Positions 1 to 3,976 of a stretch of 5,553 nt of DNA are shown here, in pieces. A model generated the notes under the pieces. It had not been told where the DNA came from, did no database searches, and saw only the letters and a list, made by a program, of their open reading frames with translations. The stretch is from an uncultured Campylobacter sp. (GTDB taxonomy: Bacteria > Campylobacterota > Campylobacteria > Campylobacterales > Campylobacteraceae): contig NZ_CAJPMA010000098.1 of assembly GCF_905371695.1 (NCBI RefSeq), positions 1-5,553 on the forward strand, read 5' to 3'. The stretch's first letter is position 1. Each line of letters starts with the position of its first letter. A program made the translations under genes and the position numbers.

Positions 1-54
1 CTTGTAATCTACGCGATTAGCACGATAGAATTTAAAAGTATAGATGTAGATTAA
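1..54 (+). CDS. Possible C-terminal tail of a gene entering from the left
   Basis: Frame 1 on the plus strand is open from the first base for 17 codons (reading LVIYAISTIEFKSIDVD) and stops at TAA 52-54. The other two plus frames hit stops within the first few codons. The minus strand has one open frame here, but it contains no start codon after its upstream stop. The tail is too short to identify and could be chance. If real, the gene is convergent with guaA, which would fit the inverted repeats lying between them. Confidence 0.25.
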   Translation, partial: LVIYAISTIEFKSIDVD

Positions 55-152
55 GCTTTTCCCTTCTTAAATTTTTAATGAAAAATAGATCCGCGCGGAG
101 TTAAAGCGGAAAAATTTATTTGCGTTTTGAAATTAGAGAAAATTTTACAAAG

Positions 153-203
153 TCCAAATTTACCACTTGACGTTGCAAATTTTCGGTGGATAGTAAATCT
201 GGA
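153..203. repeat. Imperfect inverted repeat (stem-loop)
   Basis: TCCAAATTTAC at 153-163 is matched by GTAAATCTGGA at 193-203, ten of eleven pairs. Inside it, CAC at 164-166 can pair with GTG at 186-188, leaving a few bulged bases and a loop of about 19 nt. The symmetry is clear in the sequence. Whether it is an RNA structure, a protein-binding dyad or chance is unknown, since no gene uses it as an obvious leader. Confidence 0.35.
167..194 (+). promoter_or_regulatory. Candidate sigma70-type promoter in the intergenic region
   Basis: TTGACG at 167-172 matches five of six bases of the -35 consensus. After 16 bases comes GATAGT at 189-194, a four-of-six match to TATAAT. Transcription would start near 202 and run rightward, against guaA, toward the inverted repeat at 304-353. 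No good reading frame follows, so any product would be a short RNA. Campylobacter promoters rarely depend on a -35 box and the -10 is weak, so this is a low-confidence call. Confidence 0.2.
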
Positions 204-303
204 TACGAAAAGAAAACGGAAGTATTTTGAAACGCCGCTTAGTAAGCTCGCGGTCGCTACTAAAAACTACAAACGCGAATCATGAAGTAAAGCAGAAGCG
301 ACT

Positions 304-353
304 AAATTTTCATCCCGAAACTAGGCGCATAGCCCGTTCGCGGGATAAAATTT
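304..353. terminator. Bulged 13-bp inverted repeat, possible bidirectional terminator
   Basis: AAATTTT at 304-310, a bulged C at 311 and ATCCCG at 312-317 pair with CGGGAT at 341-346 and AAAATTT at 347-353. This gives 13 base pairs around a 23-nt interior. The A/T-rich outer flanks supply a U-containing 3' arm in either direction, so it could end guaA transcripts from the right and anything coming from the left. A competing hairpin is nested inside: CCCG 333-336, loop TTCG, CGGG 341-344. It lies about 56 nt beyond the guaA stop. Termination is inferred from structure only. Confidence 0.4.
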
Positions 354-374
354 TAACTCGTTTAATCCTACGTA

Positions 375-394
375 GCCGCGCCCGCTGGCGCGGC
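375..394. terminator. GC-rich perfect hairpin just after guaA
   Basis: GCCGCGCC at 375-382 and GGCGCGGC at 387-394 form a perfect 8-bp stem around a 4-base loop. A further wobble pair is possible at its base on the minus strand. It starts 14 nt after the guaA stop codon. It is a very stable stem, but no run of Ts follows in the guaA direction (the next bases read TACGTAGG). So it is either a non-canonical terminator, possibly acting with the repeat at 304-353, or a 3'-end stabilising structure. Confidence 0.4.
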
Positions 395-408
395 CTTATA
401 AACGTACC

Positions 409-1944
409 CTACTCCCACTCTATCGTTGCGGGCGGTTTGCTTGAAATGTCGTAAACTACGCGGTTGATGCCGTCTACTTCGTTTATGATGCGGCGAGAGA
501 CGTTTTCTAGCAGGTCGTACGGCAAGCGCGAGAAGCTAGCAGTCATGCCGTCGCTAGCATCCACCACGCGCACGCACACGGCGTTTTCGTAGGTGCGGTT
601 ATCGCCCATGACTCCCACGGAGTGCACGTTTAGCAGCACGCAAAATGCCTGCCACGTTTTGTTGTACCAGCCGCTTGATTTTAGCTCATCGCGCAGGATC
701 ACGTCGGCTTTGCGCAGGAGTTCTAGACTAGGCGTATTTACTTCGCCCATTATGCGGATCGCAAGGCCCGGTCCAGGGAATGGATGACGAAACACGAGCT
801 CGCGCGAAAGACCAAGCTCAAGGCCTAGCCGGCGCACCTCGTCTTTAAAGATTTCTCGTAACGGCTCGATTAGCTCGAATTTCATCCACTCGGGCAGCCC
901 GCCTACGTTGTGATGGCTTTTTATAGTCTTAGAAGCGCCGCCCACGCTACTTTCTATAATGTCCGTATAAAGCGTGCCTTGGGCTAGATATTTTACGTTT
1001 TCGTGCTTTTTAGCCTCCGCGTCGAATACCTCGATAAAGGTCTCGCCGATGATTTTGCGCTTTTTCTCAGGATCGGTCACGCCCGCAAGACGCTCTAAGA
1101 AAAGCTTGCTAGCGTCGATTACGATTAAATCGACGCCTAGCTTGGTTTTAAAGGTATTTTCTACCTGCTCGCGCTCGCCCGTGCGAAGCAGTCCGTTATC
1201 GACGAAAACTACGATTAAATTTTCCTTTATGCAGTGCGCCAAAAGCGCGGCTACGACCGAGCTATCCACTCCTCCGCTCACCGCGCACAGTACCTTGTCG
1301 CTTCCTACTTGCGCTTTAATACGCTCCATTTGCGTTTTTGCAAAGCTTCCCATGTTCCACGTGCTTTCGCAGCCGCAGATATATTTGGCGAAATTTTTTA
1401 AGATTTGCGCGCCGAACTCGCTGTGCTGCACCTCGGGATGAAACTGCAAAGCGTAAAATTTGCGCGCGTCGTCGCCGAATGCGCAAAACGGCGAGTGCTC
1501 GCTAGTAGCAAGCGCTTTAAACCCGTCCGGAAGCTCCTCTACGACGTCTGAATGACTCATCCAAACGATTTGCTTTGCGGGAGTATCGCGAAATAGCGCG
1601 TGCTCGCCCGTAACGCAAAGTTCGGCCTTGCCGTATTCTTTTTTATTGGCGGCGGCAACTTTCGCGCCGTGAGAGTGAGCTAACAGCTGCATGCCGTAGA
1701 AAATACCTAAAATCGGCAGCCCCAGCTTAAACACGCCCTCGTCGCAAAAATAGGCGTCTTGCGCGTAGACGCTAGCCGGCCCGCCGCTTAAAATCACACC
1801 CTTAGGCTGCTTTTCTTTAATCTTTTCCAAATTCGCGTTAAAAGGCAAAATTTCCGTATAAACGCCCTGTTCGCGAAGTCTTCTGGCGATTAGCTGGGTG
1901 TATTGCGACCCGAAATCCAAAACTACGATATCGGCGGTTTTCAT
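409..1944 (-). CDS. guaA: GMP synthase (glutamine-hydrolysing type) with the catalytic Cys replaced by Phe
   Basis: Makes GMP from XMP, ATP and an ammonia source, the last step of guanine nucleotide synthesis in the cytoplasm. The 511-aa protein has three regions. The N-terminal class I glutamine amidotransferase domain (about residues 5-190) carries SGGP near 54 and the FHPE motif with His169 and Glu171. The ATP pyrophosphatase domain has the P-loop SGGVDSS at 223-229 and AQGTLYTDIIES at 321-332. The C-terminal dimerisation domain has HPFPGPGL at 387-394 and the family ending KPPATIEWE. Length is normal for the family. The start at 1944 is preferred over an ATG at 1953: it gives the usual MKTADIVVLDFG beginning and has AGGA 8 nt upstream, whereas the upstream ATG directly overlaps that ribosome site. 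Oddity: the nucleophile elbow reads GIFYGMQ, so position 82 is Phe rather than the catalytic Cys. It is translationally coupled to nhaD. Identity is certain; glutaminase activity is doubtful. Confidence 0.97.
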   Translation of the reverse strand: MKTADIVVLDFGSQYTQLIARRLREQGVYTEILPFNANLEKIKEKQPKGVILSGGPASVYAQDAYFCDEGVFKLGLPILGIFYGMQLLAHSHGAKVAAANKKEYGKAELCVTGEHALFRDTPAKQIVWMSHSDVVEELPDGFKALATSEHSPFCAFGDDARKFYALQFHPEVQHSEFGAQILKNFAKYICGCESTWNMGSFAKTQMERIKAQVGSDKVLCAVSGGVDSSVVAALLAHCIKENLIVVFVDNGLLRTGEREQVENTFKTKLGVDLIVIDASKLFLERLAGVTDPEKKRKIIGETFIEVFDAEAKKHENVKYLAQGTLYTDIIESSVGGASKTIKSHHNVGGLPEWMKFELIEPLREIFKDEVRRLGLELGLSRELVFRHPFPGPGLAIRIMGEVNTPSLELLRKADVILRDELKSSGWYNKTWQAFCVLLNVHSVGVMGDNRTYENAVCVRVVDASDGMTASFSRLPYDLLENVSRRIINEVDGINRVVYDISSKPPATIEWE

Positions 1945-1956
1945 TAATACCATCCT
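1942..1956 (-). promoter_or_regulatory. guaA ribosome binding site and TAATG stop/start overlap with nhaD
   Basis: On the minus strand, AGGA (1956-1953) lies 8 nt before the ATG at 1944-1942. The nhaD stop codon TAA (1946-1944) shares its last A with that ATG, giving TAATG. The ribosome site lies inside the last codons of nhaD, the usual arrangement for translational coupling. This site also decides the guaA start in favour of 1944. Confidence 0.7.
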
Positions 1957-3305
1957 AAAATTTCAAATTGAACGTACCAAACGGCAAGCGATATGAGATA
2001 GCCGACGACTACTTTCCAAGCCTGACTCATATGCGCGCCGAAGGTGTAAATGCCTTTTAACTTACCCATTACGCCCACGCCCGCGGCCGAGCCGAAGCTA
2101 ATCATCGAGCCGCCGATGCCGGCCGTTAGCGTAACTAATAGCCACTGATCTACGCCCATTTGCGGATTTGCTTTTAGCACCGCCGACATTACGGGCACGT
2201 TATCTACGACCGCCGAGACGAAGCCCACAGCGATATTTACAGCGCTTAGCCCGAATATATCGTAAAGCTTTACTAAATAGCCCAAAAATCCCAAAAAGTG
2301 CAGCGCGCCGACGGCGGCTAAAATTCCGAAGAAAAATATGAGCGTGTCGTTTTCGATTTTAGACATATAATGAAAAACGTGAATCGGCTCTTCGGTTTTA
2401 TAAATTCTTTTAAAGCAATAAGCGTAAACGGCTAGCAACGATAAGCCGAACATCATACCCCACATAGCGGGCAGATGGAAAAACTGATGGCCTAGCACCG
2501 CGCACGCGATAGTAGCGACGCCTAGCCAGATTACGACCTTGCCACCTTTTTTAACGTAAAATTTAGGCTCGGTCGTAGGGTCGAAATGCGGGCTACCCGC
2601 GGGGACGGTTTTAGCAAGTAAAAACGCGGTAATTAGCCAACCGATAAACGAGGCCGGGAAAAGCGCGAAAAAGTCGATGAAAGGCGCTTTGCCCGCAGCC
2701 CAAGCCATCAGCGTCGTAATATCGCCGAACGGGCTCCACGCGCCGCCCGCGTTCGCGGCTACGACGATGTTTATCGCGCCCGCGACCAAAAACGGCTTGT
2801 TGTTGCGATCGATCGTTAAAAGCACGGTAGAAAGAATAAGCGCGGTAGTTAGATTATCGGCGACCGGGCTAATAAAAAACGCCAAAATTCCGGTTAGCCA
2901 AAATAGCTTTTTATACGTGTAGCCCTTAGAGACGAGGTTGTATTTTAGCGTGTTAAATACGTCTCTTTCGATAAGCGCTTCGATAAACGTCATCGCGACC
3001 ATTAGGAAAAATATAATTTGCGCGATTTCTAAAATCAGGTGATTTACCTCGTCGTTTAACGGGTGCATATCCTGCCCGTTTATCGCCATATAAATACCTA
3101 CTAAAATAAACATAAACGTACCGATAAATAGCGCCGGTTTAGCCTTATTTATATGGTATTTCTCCTCGGCGGCGATAAAATAATATCCGCCTAAGAATAT
3201 AAGGAAGCACAATATGCCGACCCACGTCGTAGTCATATCCGCCGTCTCGCCCGAAGAGCCGAACGCTAGCCCGAAGGAAAGCGCGATTAGGCTTAAAATT
3301 TTCAT
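1944..3305 (-). CDS. nhaD: NhaD-type Na+/H+ antiporter
   Basis: Integral inner-membrane antiporter of the ion transporter (ArsB/NhaD) superfamily, expected to expel Na+ or Li+ in exchange for protons. The 453-aa length suits NhaD. The N-terminus is hydrophobic and signal-like (first 20 residues). About 12-13 further hydrophobic segments follow, for example around 27-45, 57-76, 93-112, 135-165, 208-232, 256-272, 280-298, 320-343, 352-376, 386-410 and 427-447. Diagnostic motifs are SPVADNLTTAL at 146-156, NAGGAWSPFGDITT at 185-198 and VVDNVPVMSAVL at 366-377. The first and third are the paired aspartate-asparagine motifs of the two pseudo-symmetric halves. Polar residues Asp150, Asn151, Asn185, Asp195, Thr197 and Thr198 match the kind shown to matter in NhaD proteins. 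AAGGAG lies 5 nt before the ATG. Nothing looks truncated. Its stop overlaps the guaA start, so the two are probably co-expressed. ArsB-like or other substrates are less likely. Confidence 0.9.
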   Translation of the reverse strand: MKILSLIALSFGLAFGSSGETADMTTTWVGILCFLIFLGGYYFIAAEEKYHINKAKPALFIGTFMFILVGIYMAINGQDMHPLNDEVNHLILEIAQIIFFLMVAMTFIEALIERDVFNTLKYNLVSKGYTYKKLFWLTGILAFFISPVADNLTTALILSTVLLTIDRNNKPFLVAGAINIVVAANAGGAWSPFGDITTLMAWAAGKAPFIDFFALFPASFIGWLITAFLLAKTVPAGSPHFDPTTEPKFYVKKGGKVVIWLGVATIACAVLGHQFFHLPAMWGMMFGLSLLAVYAYCFKRIYKTEEPIHVFHYMSKIENDTLIFFFGILAAVGALHFLGFLGYLVKLYDIFGLSAVNIAVGFVSAVVDNVPVMSAVLKANPQMGVDQWLLVTLTAGIGGSMISFGSAAGVGVMGKLKGIYTFGAHMSQAWKVVVGYLISLAVWYVQFEILGWY

Positions 3306-3310
3306 TCATT

Positions 3311-3316
3311 CTCCTT
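3311..3316 (-). promoter_or_regulatory. Strong nhaD ribosome binding site
   Basis: AAGGAG on the minus strand, 5 nt before the ATG at 3305-3303. A second ATG lies 4 nt upstream at 3309, out of frame, and is too close to the AAGGAG to compete well. This supports the start at 3305. Confidence 0.75.
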
Positions 3317-3337
3317 TTAAATTTTAAAATTTTCGCT

Positions 3338-3365
3338 ATTTTACTTAAATGACTATAAATGTAAG
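3338..3365 (-). promoter_or_regulatory. Candidate promoter for nhaD-guaA
   Basis: On the minus strand, CTTACA (3365-3360) is followed after 16 bases by TAAAAT (3343-3338). This predicts a start near 3331 and a leader of about 26 nt before the nhaD ATG, long enough to carry the AAGGAG site. The boxes fit the sigma70 consensus (four and five of six), and the region is A/T-rich as in Campylobacter promoters. TAAAAT is common in this DNA, so chance is possible. nhaD could also be read from the lipoprotein gene 68 nt upstream. Confidence 0.4.
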
Positions 3366-3373
3366 CTTTTTGT

Positions 3374-3535
3374 TTAAAGTCGGTTTATTTTTTCCCTTTT
3401 ACTCTCTTTTTGAGGCGCGTCGCCGTAAAACGGATCGGCTTTATAGCCGCAGCCGCCCAAATTTAGCGCAACGAAAATTAATAATAAAAATGCTAAAATC
3501 GTCCTATGAAAGACGCTAAAATTCTGGTAAAACAT
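3374..3535 (-). CDS. Small lipoprotein, LptM-like start after the Cys
   Basis: A 53-codon frame gives a short n-region containing His10 and Arg11 and a hydrophobic core at about 13-26 (ILAFLLLIFVALNL). It then has a lipobox LGGC with the lipidated Cys at 29, and a 24-residue polar, lysine-rich tail beginning CGYKADPFYG. This is a textbook lipoprotein signal peptide. The C-G-x-K start of the mature part resembles LptM (YifL)-type tiny lipoproteins that assist outer-membrane LptD assembly. Gly at the position after Cys is compatible with outer-membrane sorting. The ATG at 3535 is the only usual start in frame. AAGGA lies 11 nt before it, rather far. The first 30 bases overlap the oppositely oriented 3506 gene, so the true start is uncertain and a non-ATG start nearer the hydrophobic core is possible. 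It is followed by nhaD in the same direction. That it is a lipoprotein is fairly secure; LptM function is a guess. Confidence 0.65.
   Translation of the reverse strand: MFYQNFSVFHRTILAFLLLIFVALNLGGCGYKADPFYGDAPQKESKREKINRL
3491..3505 (+). promoter_or_regulatory. Extended -10 promoter immediately before the 3506 gene
   Basis: TGCTAAAAT at 3491-3499 is an extended -10 element (TGn followed by TAAAAT) lying only 6 bases before the ATG at 3506. The upstream sequence is A-rich, as in Campylobacter promoters. A start 6-7 nt after the -10 would fall on or next to the ATG, giving a leaderless or nearly leaderless message. That fits the absence of any Shine-Dalgarno-like sequence before this ATG. Confidence 0.4.
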
Positions 3536-3976
3536 ATCTACGATAATCCTTTGTTTAAAGAGTTAAAAAATGCCGACGAATGCCGCGAGCTACGCGCTTT
3601 AATGCCGCGCGCGCAACAAAATTTCATCGCTTTTTGTTACGTCAGGCAAGGCGCGCTGTTTTTCGTGCTGACCCATCCGCTGATGCTGTCGGAATTAAAA
3701 CGCGATAGTAGTATAAATATGATAAAAGGCTTATTAAAAGCTTTCGTTAAAACGCGCGAAAATAGCGTCTTTAAAGACGTTCGCGACGTTAAATTTTTCG
3801 TCACCGAAAAATTGCGCTACCGCCCCGCTCCCAAAGAGCGCAAAATTTTGCTTCGCCCCAAAAGCGACGGGAATTTTCAAATTTCAGCCAAAGACGAAAT
3901 TTTAAAGGCGAAATTCGAGGAGCTAAGCCGTATTTTGGCGGCTCGCTCGGCGAAATTCGAAAGCGTGCGATGTTAA
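3506..3976 (+). CDS. DUF721/DciA-like protein upstream of uvrC
   Basis: A 156-aa basic cytoplasmic protein with no signal peptide or membrane segment. An N-terminal helical part (about 5-37) is followed by a strand-turn-strand and helix arrangement. FIAFCYVRQGALFFVLTHP at 40-58 leads into a helix LMLSELKRDSSINMIKGLL at 59-77, then DVKFFVT at 94-100. This order, including the pattern 'hydrophobic strand, G-x-L-x-V strand, x-x-ELK', resembles the DUF721 (DciA) fold, a KH-like domain that helps load the replicative helicase DnaB. The tail (about 104-156) is charged, with a probable helix at 129-150. The similarity is judged by eye. No catalytic residues are apparent. The frame overlaps uvrC by 7 nt, implying co-translation. 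I recall a small uncharacterised gene between uvrC and guaA in C. jejuni (around Cj1247c), which is probably the orthologue. The helicase-loader role is inference. Confidence 0.8.
   Translation: MKDAKILVKHIYDNPLFKELKNADECRELRALMPRAQQNFIAFCYVRQGALFFVLTHPLMLSELKRDSSINMIKGLLKAFVKTRENSVFKDVRDVKFFVTEKLRYRPAPKERKILLRPKSDGNFQISAKDEILKAKFEELSRILAARSAKFESVRC

Larger units (their letters stand above)
55..408. other. Intergenic region without a convincing gene
   Basis: I find no credible coding region in this stretch of roughly 350 bases. The longest open frame (plus strand from a TTG at 227, continuing to 454) gives a very basic, low-identity peptide, and its end is simply the antisense of the guaA 3' end. 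A minus-strand frame of about 38 codons around 170-285 has no start codon. No tRNA T-arm or rRNA sequence is present. The stretch is rich in inverted repeats: 153-203, 304-353 and 375-394, listed separately. There is also a short GC palindrome TCCGCGCGGA at 90-99, whose left half can instead pair with GCGGA at 106-110 ahead of an A/T-rich run, possibly a weak terminator for a gene ending at 54. Confidence 0.6.

Noticed and set aside
71..99. Tiny ATG frame (8 codons), A/T hairpin ATTTTT-AATG-AAAAAT and GC palindrome TCCGCGCGGA
   Set aside because: The frame is too short, the hairpin is weak and the palindrome has no loop. They are mentioned only as part of the intergenic description.
227..454. 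75-aa plus-strand frame from TTG after the intergenic region
   Set aside because: It has no ATG start and an arginine-rich, patternless sequence. It spans the inverted repeats, and its last part (VPYSHSIVAGGLLEMS) is the well-known antisense of the guaA 3' end.
593..1441. Two plus-strand frames (593-787 and 974-1441) opposite guaA
   Set aside because: Both lie entirely antisense to strongly conserved GuaA coding sequence and show no domain pattern.
1945..1953. Upstream guaA start at 1953 giving a 514-aa protein
   Set aside because: The only ribosome-site-like AGGA directly overlaps that ATG. The start at 1944 has proper spacing and gives the usual family N-terminus.
2677..2922. 81-aa plus-strand frame opposite nhaD
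   Set aside because: It is antisense to the conserved NhaD motifs, a shadow of GC-biased codons.
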